NCBI GenBank assembly: GCA_021234155.1
Contig: JAJEKV010000133.1
Location: forward strand, 434,001-498,000
Length of the DNA: 64,000 nt
Direction of reading: 5' to 3'
Origin: Isoetes taiwanensis
Lineage: Eukaryota > Streptophyta > Lycopodiopsida > Isoetales > Isoetaceae
Part shown: piece after piece, positions 47,976 to 58,265 of the stretch
Position numbering within the stretch: the first letter of the stretch is position 1
Layout: the number at the start of each line of letters is the position of its first letter
Position numbers and translations under genes: made by a program
Notes under the pieces: generated by a model
What the model saw: the letters and a program-made list of their open reading frames with translations, nothing else
Databases searched by the model: none
What the model was told of the DNA's origin: nothing

Positions 47976-48526
47976 ATGCCTTGGCTTCTATGGTCACCAT
48001 ATTTTTTCGTAAGCTCTTTCAACATATCTTCAGGCACATTGACACATTTCTTGACTCCCTAGCTAGGCTTTTCAAGAAGATGCGCAAGCATTCATGTAGC
48101 AGACCCATGTACTCTTTTATCACAAAATTTGCAATTCCAACTTCTATTTCCGCCATTCTTTGTAATATTGATGCAACCAATATTTGGTCCCCACAGGTGG
48201 CATCTTTCTTCAATCAACCAAAACTGAATTTTAGAAGAAAAATAATGAGCTTCTCAAAATGGACTTGAAAAATCAGAGTTTACCTTGAAAAATCAAACTT
48301 GACTTCTTTCTAATTTCAAAGTAAGCTCTTCAATGATATCATCAGGAACTGGTGTGCATTTATTCAATCCCTTGATTGGCTTTCCCGTAAGATGGGCAAG
48401 CATTCGAGTGAGGATGCCATGCATACGCTCTTTGTAATGTTTACAAGTCCAAGTCCTACTTCCATCGGCATTTCTTACAATATCTACGCAATGAATATCC
48501 CACTCTTTGTGTGACATGTTTGGCAT
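47976..48526 (-). pseudogene. Two tandem BED-type zinc fingers, hAT transposase remnant
   Basis: BED fingers are DNA-binding modules at the N-terminus of many hAT transposases. The first, in the open frame 48293-48526, reads DIHCVDIVRNADGSRTWTCK, then ILTRMLAHLTGKPIKGLNKC and VPDDIIEEL. Its second expected Cys is Tyr (CKHY). The second, at about 47976-48195, reads SWNCKFCDKRVHGSAT, stop, MLAHLLEKPS, stop, GVKKCVNVPEDMLKEL. It keeps the CxxC and H..C ligands but has two in-frame stops. The modules are similar to each other, implying internal duplication. No transposase core follows before the element end. Confidence 0.75.
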
Positions 48527-48574
48527 TTTTCTTCACTAAAAAACATATCCGCAATCTGCAGCAGCGCATTAAAA

Positions 48575-48728
48575 CATAAAAATCAGAAAAATCAGCCCAT
48601 AAACAGAAGAAATCAACCCATAAAAATCAGAAAAATCACCCCATAAAAATCAGAAAAAACAGTCCCTTAAAATCAGAAAAATCAGCCCCATAAAAATCAG
48701 AAAAATCAGCCCATAAAAATCACGTTAA
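48575..48728. repeat. Tandem repeat, about 24-bp unit
   Basis: About six imperfect copies of ATAAAAATCAGAAAAATCAG with CCC-containing spacers inside the hAT element. Between here and 50800 I see no gene. A 40-bp unit with CTGGAGATATGGAGC is duplicated at 50268-50347 and a 55-bp unit with CTTGTATTT..AAAGCTATTT at about 49975-50050. Confidence 0.75.
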
Positions 48729-50689
48729 ATAAAACAATGTGCCTATAAACAATTTAAGTTTGAATAGAAAAAAAAACAACTATTCCGTGAAGCATAACCA
48801 GAAGAGTGAGCATCAACAAATGAGACTTACCTTCAATATGTAGCATCAGAGTGGTTGAAGCTTGATTATTCCAAAGTGAAAAGTAAAATTCCACTCTTTA
48901 GAGGCCTAAAACATGAAAAAATTTCAGTTTTCCTCTAAAAAGCATCCAAGAAATACAAAGGAGGTATTACACTCACTGGTCAATGATGATGATGCTCCAA
49001 ATAAATTAAGCAAGAGCTAAGCATAGATGAGAGGGGAAGCTAGGACACCATTGTTTGTCTCTACCTGCATAAATGGAGCAAGCAAACCCATTTCAATAAA
49101 TACTATCTTAAACAAATCAAGAGTGAACAACCAACCATTAGAGCAAGGAATAAACAACAAGAAGCAAAAGAACAAACAATAAAAGGAACAAACAGCAAGA
49201 AGCAAAAGGAATAAACAACAAGAACCATTTCTTTCCTTTTTCACATCTATCTTTTTCATTATGTCTGTATCTAAACTGACTACAGAAAAATCATCATAAT
49301 AAGAACCTCATAAGAATCGCTCCTAGCATCGGATAAGATCTTAGTTGTGGTTGCACTGCATTTAGCTTCCATTGCTTGCTTCCCTCTGCATTTTGGCCAT
49401 CATACAAGATCATTGTTATTTCTTTCATGCCAAATCGATGCTCAGATATCCAAAAACATCCAGAAAAATAAGATATAAACAAACCTGATATTTGAAGCAA
49501 CAGATTAATGGAAGCCTACGAATCTAAGAGGAAGATTAGCTCAATGCAAGCCCACAAGTCTAAGAGGGAATCTAAGAGAAAAATCTTCGCTACCTTCTGC
49601 TATGCCAAAACATCCTACACGCATCTGAAATCTCCATTCCGGCGACGGCTAGGGCAACGGGCAACAGGAGGGAAAAATACAGGCAGAAAGGGGGAATTTT
49701 TTTGCACGAGGTTTTGTTTTGTTTTTTAGCACGTTTGCACAAACGCAAGTGGACACTTTGAAGCAATTTCAGAGTGTCCACGTTACTGCCAGGTGGGATT
49801 TTTGTGCAGGTGGCTGATGTTTCCGTCGTTGGATTTCATCTACGATCAAGAAAATTCAAGGAAATTCCAGGGTGTTCATGGCATTTGGGAAGTTATGCCC
49901 GCACCACTTTGCCAAATCGATTTGATTTTTAGAAACCATTTGGTTTGTTCTTGCGGCACTCTGGCGGCAAGTAAATTCTTGTATTTTAAAGCTATTTGGA
50001 AGTTTGCAAGTCTGTCGGCAGTTAAATTTTTGTATTTCAAAGCTATTTCAAAGATGCAATGGAAGTAATGTTTTTGTGTACGACTATGTCGTGGCAACCG
50101 GATTCTGCTTTCTTGGATCGTTCCATGCTGGATGCATGTAAAATACAGATGGATTCGTGTTTGGTGGAGCTCCGAAATCTTGCCCTGTTTTTGGGCAAAT
50201 GTTGCATTTCTTTACTAGTGTTTAAACCACAGTAGAGTTCCATCCGATGACATCAATTTGATCTTCTGGAGATATGGAGCAAAAGCCAGAGGAGCAAAAC
50301 CAAGTCTGGAGATATGGAGCAAAAGCCAGAGGAGCAAAACCAAGAGACCCTGTTGTTGCAGTGCAGGTAAAATGATGTTATGTTTCGTGGCTCTTCTGCC
50401 GTATAACACACACAAAAACAACATCCTCAGACACACGAAGCACATGATTGTTCCTTCTCTACCGAACCTACTGTGAGTATTTTTCCTCTTCCCTTGAGCA
50501 TTTCCCTTGAGCATTTGTATTGTTAAGCGGGTGAAATTCGAATTGGTCCATTCTTCTGCAGTGTGGCCTTGTGGTTGTGGGATTTCAAGGAACTTATGTC
50601 AAGAGGAAGAAGGAAATTAGTACCAGAGCAACAAACACATAATGGCATCACTGATTTTTGAGATTGACATGGCAAGAGGAGGTGGAACA

Positions 50690-52870
50690 TTCTGCCTACC
50701 TTGGCAGGCATTCCATGATGACATATACAGGTACAATGCATCCTTTGGCATTCTATGACAAGAGCTTTAAGGAACTCTTAACATGTTACAAATTTTAATT
50801 TCAGAAAAGTACGTCCAGCAGCGATGGAATTAGCAACTGGCAATAAGAATATCCAGATGGGTTTTGCAAGCATTGTACGATCAGATCTATCAAGATGAAC
50901 CAGCTACTTGGGAAGCACGTTGTCCGGCGGTGGAAGTTCCCAGGATCTGGGCACAATGATTCAGGTTTGTTTTAGGAACGCCGACAATGATTCATGTTCG
51001 TTAGAAATGTCTGAATTGTCATCAAGTCAATAATACATCTGCTTTTCTTCTGTCGCTTGCAGTGTGATAATCACATTGTGGTGTTTGGCAACACCTGAAT
51101 TGTGTTATAATTCCAGAGAACACTTCTGAAGGAGCTGAGCCGACATTCCTTCCCAGTTCTATTGTGAAACTTGTCAATAGATCGTGGACCCGTAAGCATA
51201 TGAAGTTCTAGCATGTTAGAAATGACTTTGATAATTTATAAGTTGTGACTTAAATCTCCCCATGCAGGTTCTGTGTTACCATTAAGCAGACAATGACTTC
51301 GACTGACTCAGTTGTGCTGGACCCAAAGCTGAGGGGTAATAAGTTTTGGGCCATCTCATATAGCTAGTTTTGTGATTCACTTCTTCATCTCTCATGTTCG
51401 ATTACTTTTTTAATCCCAGCCAAGGTCCTCTACAAACAGTTGAGAAGACCTTTACATTATCAAGGGCAGACCGTGATCTACTACATCGCCCAGGCCATGA
51501 TTTGCAGGTGTTCATTCAAAGACTGCATGCTATGAGTCTCCAACTTAGTTAGTTGCAAGTCATTGGGACCTTTTCGCTTCTGTTCATTCTAGTAATAAAT
51601 CAAGTTCTTACTTTACAGGTTTGGTGTGTCCTCCTTAGTGATAAAGTATCTTTTCGGATGCATTGGCCAGCATATGCAGATCTCCGTGTCAATGGTATTT
51701 AATTTTTACTTGCCTTGTTTTTCTCTAGAAGTTTCTTTGGTACTGTGTACTGGCATATAATTGTTTCCCTTCATACAGGATCTGGGCACAATGATTCAGG
51801 TTTGTTTTAGGAACGTCGACAATGATTCATGTTCGTTAGAAATGTCTGAATTGTCATCAAGTCAATAATACATCTGCTTTTCTTCTGTCGTTTGCAGTGT
51901 GATAATCGCGATTGTGGTGTTTGGCAACACCTGAATTGTGTTATAATTCCAGAGAACACTTCTGAAGGAGCTGAGCCGGACATTCCTTCCCAGTTCTATT
52001 GTGAAACTTGTCGAATAGACCGTGGTGACCCGTAAGCATATGAAGTTCTAGCATGTTAGAAATGACTTTGATAATTTATAAGTTGTGACTTAAATCTCCG
52101 CCATGCAGGTTCTGTGTTAGCATTAAGCAGACAATGACTTCGACTCGACTCAGTTGTGCTGGACCCAAAGCTGAGGGGTAATAAGTTTTGGGCCATCTCA
52201 TATAGCTAGTTTTGTGATTCACTTCTTCATCTCTCATGTTCGATTACTTTTTAATTCCCAGCCAAGGTCCTCTACAAACGGTTGAGAAGACCTTTACATT
52301 ATCAAGGGCAGACCGTGATCTACTACATCGTCCAGGCCATGATTTGCAGGTGTTCATTCAAAGACTGCATGCTATGAGTCTCCAACTTAGTTAGTTGCAA
52401 GTCATTGGGACCTTTTCGCTCTGTTCATTCTAGTAATAAATCAAGTTCTTACTTTACAGGTTTGGTGTGTCCTCCTTAGTGATAAAGTATCTTTTCGGAT
52501 GCATTGGCCAGCATATGCAGATCTCCGTGTCAATGGTATTTAATTTTTACTTGCCTTGTTTTTCTCTAGAAGTTTCTTTGGTACTGTGTACTGGCATATA
52601 ATTGTTTCCCTTCATATCCACAATAGTCTAAAATTTTCCCACCGCTGGCAATGTGGAGCCTAAGGCATCCAGGCTTAGCTCTGTTATCAGTATTCTTTCA
52701 TGTCTCTTAAAAACACAGGTGCATTGTTCATGCTTGCCAACTAATCAAATTGATGCAGTAACATTTTACTTAATTATTTGTTGCAGGGGTGCAAGTGCGG
52801 GTGACTAATAGACCTGGAACACAGTTACTTGGTATCAATGGACGAGATGATGGGCCTGGGGTGACGACTA
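50690..52870 (+). pseudogene. Captured SIZ1-type SUMO E3 ligase fragment with internal duplication
   Basis: SIZ1 is a nuclear SUMO E3 ligase with SAP, PHD, PINIT and SP-RING domains. Exon-like blocks with introns in place are seen in SIZ1 order: FHDDIYR/KVRPAAMELATGN; the PHD finger, best at 51897-52037 (CDNRDCGVWQHLNCVIIPE and FYCETCRIDRGDP); PINIT parts VEKTFTLSRADRDLLHRPG, VWCVLLSDKVSFRMHWPAYA and VRVTNRPGTQLLGINGRDDG (52789 on). SAP and SP-RING are absent. The PHD-to-PINIT segment occurs twice in tandem (50941-51775 and 51776-52612). The first copy has small deletions that break its frame. Introns are retained, so capture was from genomic DNA. Confidence 0.82.
50941..52612. repeat. Tandem duplication, 835-bp unit
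   Basis: Unit 1 is 50941-51775 and unit 2 starts at 51776, both beginning CAGGATCTGGGCACAATG. They differ by about a dozen small changes, mostly 1-2 base indels at or next to CG dinucleotides. Each holds the SIZ1 PHD exon and two PINIT exons. Confidence 0.9.
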
Positions 52871-52941
52871 TGATGTTGCACTTAAATGGATTAATAGGGC
52901 ACACTGGGACGATCCTCTTGGCTTCTATAAGTCCTACTTTT

Positions 52942-53096
52942 CAGCTTCCTCTTCCGCTGCCATGCTGTCTGAATTGGCTTGTAGAAAGGTGGTCACCATT
53001 GTTGGTGGATCTATACCTAAGCGATTCAATGGCAAACTATATAATACTTGCTGTGTTTTTGGAAAAGATGGCGTTCTCAATGCCAAACATAGGAAG
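52942..53096 (+). pseudogene. Captured omega-amidase (NIT2-type) exon
   Basis: Omega-amidase of the nitrilase superfamily hydrolyses alpha-ketoglutaramate and alpha-ketosuccinamate. The frame reads SAAMLSELACRKVVTIVGGS, then IPKRFNGKLYNTCCVFGKDG and LNAKHRK, followed by GTAAAC as a plausible splice donor. This matches the stretch around the conserved GGSIPE..LYNTC..F.PDG..AKHRK region of NIT2-type enzymes. The Glu of GGSIPE is Lys here. The catalytic Cys region is not included. It directly follows SIZ1 sequence in a different frame, so it is a second captured fragment. About 90 bases between them (WGDDYDVALKWINRAHW) may come from a third source. Confidence 0.75.
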
Positions 53097-54880
53097 GTAA
53101 ACCTGCTTTTAAATTTATGCTTTTGTCTTAAGAATGTTGTTGCTATTCTCAGTGTGTTAAGTAATTTGATGATGTCGTTTTAAGCACCAAGGTGCTGAGC
53201 TTAACCCTGTTATACGCCAGAATGCAATGAAGCAAAATGCCAAGTAGACCAGCATCATATGCAACTGCACTTAAGAGTATGCCCCATGCTTTTCAACTTC
53301 CTTTTGTTCAGCAGTGACCATGAGCAACCTATCCAGCAGACAACTGCAGCAAAAAGATGCCTATTTCTTCCAGAAGATTTTTCACCTATATGGACATTAA
53401 TATAGTCTAAGGATGGAATGTGGAGAAGATGATGTATTAGTGATTTTGCTAGATATTGCTAATCCTTAAATCCTTTGGGCAGTCGCGTCAAGTGATAGTT
53501 TGTCCAACGATTAGTTCAAGCTTCGACACTATCTTTCTAAAGTTTCGCTGGCCAGCCATCCAATATTGCCCATTGTGTACAAGGCAGAATAATGTGGGAT
53601 AGAACCGCATCATCTGCTACTCTCCTACTGTTATAAGGTTGGGTGGACGCCATCCTGAATGAGATATTATATCCTTGGTGAAATAAGAGGGAGCTCCCCA
53701 TTACTTTACTGCAATGTTCTTTCACACTCATCTATTCTTTTCACATTCTTGCTTCAAGAAAATTTTGTTAACAATCAATAGATAATTTTGTTAATGATGT
53801 GGAAATATTCTACAAAGAAAAATAATGCTTTGATTAATTTGAATATCACAATATCTAGTTTGAAATTATTTATTTTAGCTAAGCCATGATGAGGGCAATT
53901 GACTAGGTCCATCTTTATCATGAAACATTATGTAGCTAGTGTTAATACGGGGTTCTAGAATACTTCTAAGTCCAAAATTGTGTACGTTCTTTCTTTAGGG
54001 AAGTTAGTCATTTTTCTCCCAGCAACAACAGGGAAGGCAACACGAATATGCCCATGTTGCGGGAGATGATGGTGGAAGCATATCGCTGGTTACCATTAGG
54101 TGATTCACAATGTTGTGATAAAATCCAACAAATGTCTCTTTTTTGGGCTCCTTACTCATTTGCACAAGGTGGCATTGTTCTTTTTTGCGAACTGATTTTA
54201 TCATTCTTGTAGTCATCACTGATAGTCAGTTATAAGTGGAGTTATAAGTGGACTGGACAACCAAAAAGTCTTGCAACATTCGATGGTGTCGCCATGCTCC
54301 TTTCTACTTATGTTTCTGTATATTTGCTATTTTTCCTTTCTAATCTATGTTCTTCTTGCCATGAGGTTGTGGCTACAAGGATATGTCGGAGTTGGGTGTG
54401 CACAGGAAACCCAAACGGCCTGCCTTCCCTTGTGTTGTCTGATTTTGTTGTCTAATTTGAGGCGCAGGGAAGAGTTGCAGAAGATGTTTAAGCAGAGCAT
54501 AAAATACACAATAATCCAAGAATTGTTGATGATTTCTGACATCCAAGTTCACACAAAATTAGCAAATAATCATGTCCCTAGCTATTTTTGCCAATGTGAC
54601 TCAAACTTTAATTAATGTTCACACAAAGTTAGCAAATAATCATGTCATGAGTACGAGAACATATACCTTGCTCTGATGTCAAGTATAATTTCCTACAAAT
54701 TATGCTTAAAGTCTTCATATGATAAATTACAGAGACAAAAGAACATTATCAAAATATGTAATTTCTGTAAAATGTGATCAAACGTGCTTTTGACTAGTTC
54801 TTTTATTTTAATTATTTCAATTTCGAATTTCCTCTTTTTTCAATGGCCTAGTGACATTTTGGTCATTTGTGATTTTTTTT
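53097..54880. other. hAT interior with no recognised gene
   Basis: No motif is recognised. A short phrase CACACAAA(A/G)TTAGCAAATAATCATGTC is duplicated near 54550 and 54620. A T run at 54868-54881 precedes the TACGT-rich terminal region. Confidence 0.4.
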
Positions 54881-55394
54881 TTTTTTTTAAATACGTATCA
54901 TACGTATTTTACGCACAAGTATGTTAAGTACGGTATTAATAAAACTAGAGCACAATTTGACCTGGCAACTTTCAGGTATGATACGTATAGTACTGTGAAG
55001 AAGGTACGGGACGTACGTAAACGTTAAGTACGGGTACGTAAACAACACTGGGGGTGGCACACCCGTAGTTCATCGTGGAGTAATGGCCGAAAACGTGACA
55101 AGGGGTCAAGATCACTGCCATAGCGACATCACAGATCTGCAATTGTTTTTATTATGTGCGGCTACTTGGAGTAGCTAGATTAGTCTGGAAGGCCAATAAG
55201 CCAGATGCTAGAACTTTGTATTTGCTATAGCACTTGTGTTTTACCGTAACCCAGTGGATCCGGTTGGGTGGTTAATGCTGCTGTCATATCACTTGTGCAT
55301 GAATAAAGTTTCTTTAGTCCAGTGTTTTATTATTTCATTATGGTTCTATGATTCCATATTGTTACAACTTCCCAAATATACATGAATCGCATCA

Positions 55395-56795
55395 AGTGGT
55401 ATCAGAGCGGCGGTTTGCAATTCCTTTGGGAACTATGGGCAATGGGATCACCAGTGGAATTTGGACTCTCTAATCTGTGAGAGGAATTAAAGAAGTCTGA
55501 AACGATGGAGCTAGGAATTTTCCAGAGGGCCGTAACAAGGACTACTATTAGTTCTCATTTTGTTGGAGCATGGCATCAAAATGAAGAGGAGATTATCATT
55601 TTGGGGTTCACACGAACAGATTTGGATTATCTTAGTGGAGTAAAAGCTTTTATGCATGAAGGGAACTCATGTGGTTTCAATATTAGAGCGGTTAGTGGAA
55701 CCGAGGTGGATTTATGATTATTGCCGCAAAAAGAAGCCGGAGCATCGAAGAGCGAGAAAAGAAAACTTCTGCTTTCGTGGAGAATGCTCGAAGTATATGG
55801 ACCGACTTGTTGTGAGCGAGTTCAGATTATTGGGGAAACTTCTATGATCCTTTGGGGATTATGGAATAATAAGGGTGACTGCTGGGTTGTCGTGGAAAAG
55901 CTTGTCATGGAGACGAGTAGTTTATCGTGAGACGAAGTTGTCATGGAGACAAATAGCTTGTCATGAAGACAAGTAAACCATCACAAGAAAACATTGAGCT
56001 CGCTTTTGTCATAATAGCCAAACTACCCGCCATAACCTCTTGCCATCTCTAGAAGTTCATCTTCGTCATTTGAGCCTGTGTAAATTCCACCGCAAAAGCA
56101 TCCTGCTTGGGATTGCGGAGTCAGATCATGGTGATCTGGGAGACTAATTGGCCATGGGGGTCATTTATATTTGACTTGGGAAGTCATCTATATTAACACT
56201 TGACCTTATTTGCAGGTTTGCTTAGTGTTAAGCATATGGACGCAAAATTTGGATGCGAAATCTCAAATTGTTTCCTATAGGACAGGCTTATGGGTAAAGT
56301 TTGTAAGTTGATCTTCTCTATGCGGAATAAAGAGTACAATTTTATTTCTTGTGTGTACCCATGGTAGATTGGTAATTACGATTGCAACGTAATAGGCCTG
56401 AACATGGTGCACTAATTGTGAATGCCTCTTGGTAAGTCAGTACTTGTGTCTGCGGCATAATCCCGGGGGATTCACCTTTTATTAGCTTATACCCCATGAG
56501 AGTTCAACGGAGGGATGTTTTTTGGACCATTTGCGTACGTATACTTAGGGGTTAGGGGTGTTTTTTGGCACTGATCTGGAGCAATATCTATACACATAGG
56601 GGTCAAATTGCCTTTTAAAAATGTGTATACAAGGGGGGTTTTTTGCTACCCTCTGAACGCAGATGCCATACCCCCTTTATGTATATAAGTGCATCCCCCG
56701 GGAGCACAATAGGCTTGAACAAGAGTGCATGATGTATATTTTTGAAGACTGGTAATTGTGATTGCAACACAATAGGCCTGACAAAAATTGCATCT
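55395..56795 (+). other. LTR-retrotransposon interior without pol
   Basis: The primer-binding site is at 55397-55408. Frames at 55505-55930 are short and broken. Phrases such as CTTGTCATGGAGACGAGTAG are locally repeated (55900-55970). No reverse transcriptase or integrase signature (for example YxDD or DD35E context) is seen. Confidence 0.6.
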
Positions 56796-56931
56796 GTATC
56801 GCGGAGATACTGTATCGTAGTACCGCGGAGGTACGTAAGATAATAACGTATCGCAGAGATACAATTGTTTTTGCAGGGATTAAAAGAATAGGGACGCGGA
56901 GGTTCCAAGATATAAAGTACTATGGAAGTAC
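56796..56931 (+). other. Cluster of short hairpins with co-varying stems
   Basis: Four 15-base units with 5-base stems and a 5-base loop occur in the retroelement interior: GTATC-GCGGA-GATAC (56796-56810), GTACC-GCGGA-GGTAC (56820-56834), GTATC-GCAGA-GATAC (56848-56862) and GTACT-ATGGA-AGTAC (56917-56931). A fifth, weaker one (GGGACGCGGAGGTTCC, about 56891) needs a G-T pair. Stem differences are compensated on both sides. They may be RNA structures or dyad protein sites of the element. Confidence 0.6.
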
Positions 56932-57810
56932 AATAACGTCTATAATTGTTTCCTGAGTTCGCAGGAAACTCCCAGGTGCACGTTGATTGTGGAACAACCA
57001 CCTTGAGAAGGGATGGACCAAATTGAAGTGTACTCGGACGATCGCGGACGATCTCTTTTTGAGAAGGGATGGGTTGATATGGAGCAAGCACGGGGGAGCG
57101 GTCCACGGCGAATGGGTTATTGGAATTATGGCAAATACTATGTAAATGTTATTCCTAAGGTTACCTAATAATATAAAGGGGCATAGGATAACATAGCATG
57201 TGGGTGTGAAGAACCATTGATATTTATGGAAGGGGTCGAGGCACTATCATTGGGATGATTATTGGTTGAGAAAAAGATCATATAATGTCCCATATGATAA
57301 GTCATATAATCTAGTTAAAGGCAAGGAGATATTTTGACCTAAAAGGCAATTGCCTGCTAAAAATGGCTAAAGTCGCAGATAGATCTATAAATAGAACCAA
57401 AACTTCAGTTGGACATATCTCAGAAACTAGAGATCCGATTGCGGCGACCTTTACCTCGGTGGAACCAGCTCGGAGTCTAATTTCCATACGAGGGAGTAAT
57501 GGCCGAAAACGTGACAAGGGGTCAAGATCACTGCCATAGCGACATCACAGATCTGCAATTGTTTTTATGATGTGCGGCTACTTGGAGTAGCTAGATTAGT
57601 CTGGAAGGCCTATAAGCCAGATGCTAGAACTTTGTATTTGCCATAGCACTTGTGTTTTGCCGTAACCCAGTGGATCCGGTTGGGTGGTTAATGCTGCTGC
57701 CATATCACTTGTGCATGAATAAAGTTTCTTTAGTTCAGTGTTTTATTATTTCATTATGGTTCTATGATTCTGTATTGTTACAACTTCCCAAATATACATG
57801 AATCGTATCA

Positions 57811-58265
57811 GAAAGCATATCAGGAGTACCTCCGCAGATGGAAGAGGTACAATGACTGGTATTGCAAACAGACCGTACAAAAGTACGTTAAAAGTGGGAG
57901 GCCGAAGAACCAGCCCAAGCCACCGCCACTACGGCTGGAGCCGCCGAAAAAGGTTCACCACGGGCCCAACTCCAGGCATGCCCGTGTCTTCAGGGAGATT
58001 AGTGCACTGTTGGGCGCTTCCAACAGTGCACTAATCTCCTCATCAGGAAGGCGCCTTTCGAATGGCTCCTCGAGAAATAATGCAGGAGTTTCGGACTAAC
58101 TACAGGGTGACACCCCTGACGATCCGAGCCCTGCAGGAGGCAGCAGAGGTGGAGCTCATTCAACTTTTTAAGGAGGGCAACCTATGCGCGATCCACGCCA
58201 AGCGGGCCACGGTGATGCCCAAGGATCTTCACTTGGCGAGGAGGATCCGCAAGGAGAAGCCTTGA
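57811..58265 (+). pseudogene. Histone H3-like gene copy B, histone fold part after the LTR insertion
   Basis: Continues the frame of 46749-47221: AYQEYLRRWKRYNDWY, a basic/Pro linker (RPKNQPKPPPLRLEPPKK), then HARVFREI aligning with the H3 alpha-N region, LLIRKAPFEWLL (alpha 1), REIMQEFRTNYRV, IRALQEAAEVELIQLF (alpha 2), NLCAIHAKRATVMPKDLHL (loop 2, alpha 3) and RRIRKEKP with stop at 58263-58265. Canonical H3 ends ..RRIRGERA. Loop 1 has canonical length, unlike most centromeric H3. Two defects interrupt the fold: a 20-bp inverted duplication at 57994-58039 and a missing base near 58069. As it stands the gene cannot make an intact fold. It is the 3' part of the gene whose 5' part is better kept in copy A. 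Confidence 0.8.
57994..58039. repeat. Perfect 20-bp inverted repeat inside the histone fold
   Basis: Left arm 57994-58013 and right arm 58020-58039 are exact reverse complements with a 6-base loop (GCGCTT). The right arm carries the expected codons for CTNLL of H3 helix 1. The left arm replaces or adds sequence after REI. This is the pattern left by replication template switching. Confidence 0.9.

Larger units (their letters stand above)
47649..55050. mobile_element. 7.4-kb hAT element carrying captured host-gene fragments
   Basis: Ends are CAGTGTTGTC and CAACACTG, hAT-type termini, with TACGT-rich subterminal sequence at both ends. An exact 8-base target duplication GGGGTGGC flanks it (47641-47648 and 55051-55058), and the LTR continues correctly on either side. 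Inside are two decayed BED zinc fingers on the minus strand (47976-48526), pieces of a SIZ1-type gene (50800-52870) and an omega-amidase piece (52942-53096) on the plus strand. The hAT catalytic core and C-terminal dimerisation domain are not seen, and only about 330 bases separate the BED fingers from the end they point to. So it is non-autonomous, comparable to gene-capturing Pack-type elements. Confidence 0.88.
47222..57810 (+). mobile_element. Non-autonomous LTR retrotransposon, interrupted by a hAT element
   Basis: The left LTR begins at 47222 (TGATATGG) and ends at 55394 (..CGCATCA), interrupted at 47649-55050. The right LTR is 57075-57810 (736 bp, TG..CA). The primer-binding site TGGTATCAGAGC is at 55397-55408 and a purine-rich tract (GAGAAGGGATGGG) is at 57061-57073. 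The target duplication GAAAG is at 47217-47221 and 57811-57815. The interior is 1.68 kb. It has only short frames (55505-55717 the longest start) and no gag, protease, reverse transcriptase or integrase motif. It must have depended on enzymes from another element. Without the hAT element it would be about 3.2 kb. Confidence 0.9.

Noticed and set aside
48575-48728. A CRISPR-like array in the 24-bp tandem repeat
   Set aside because: The units are adjacent and imperfect with no unique spacers, and the genome is eukaryotic.
57811-58265. Calling the H3-like fold a centromeric CENH3
   Set aside because: KAPF and QEAAE are CENH3-like, but loop 1 is not extended and lacks the usual Trp, and the tail is unlike known CENH3. 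A divergent H3 variant is the safer call.
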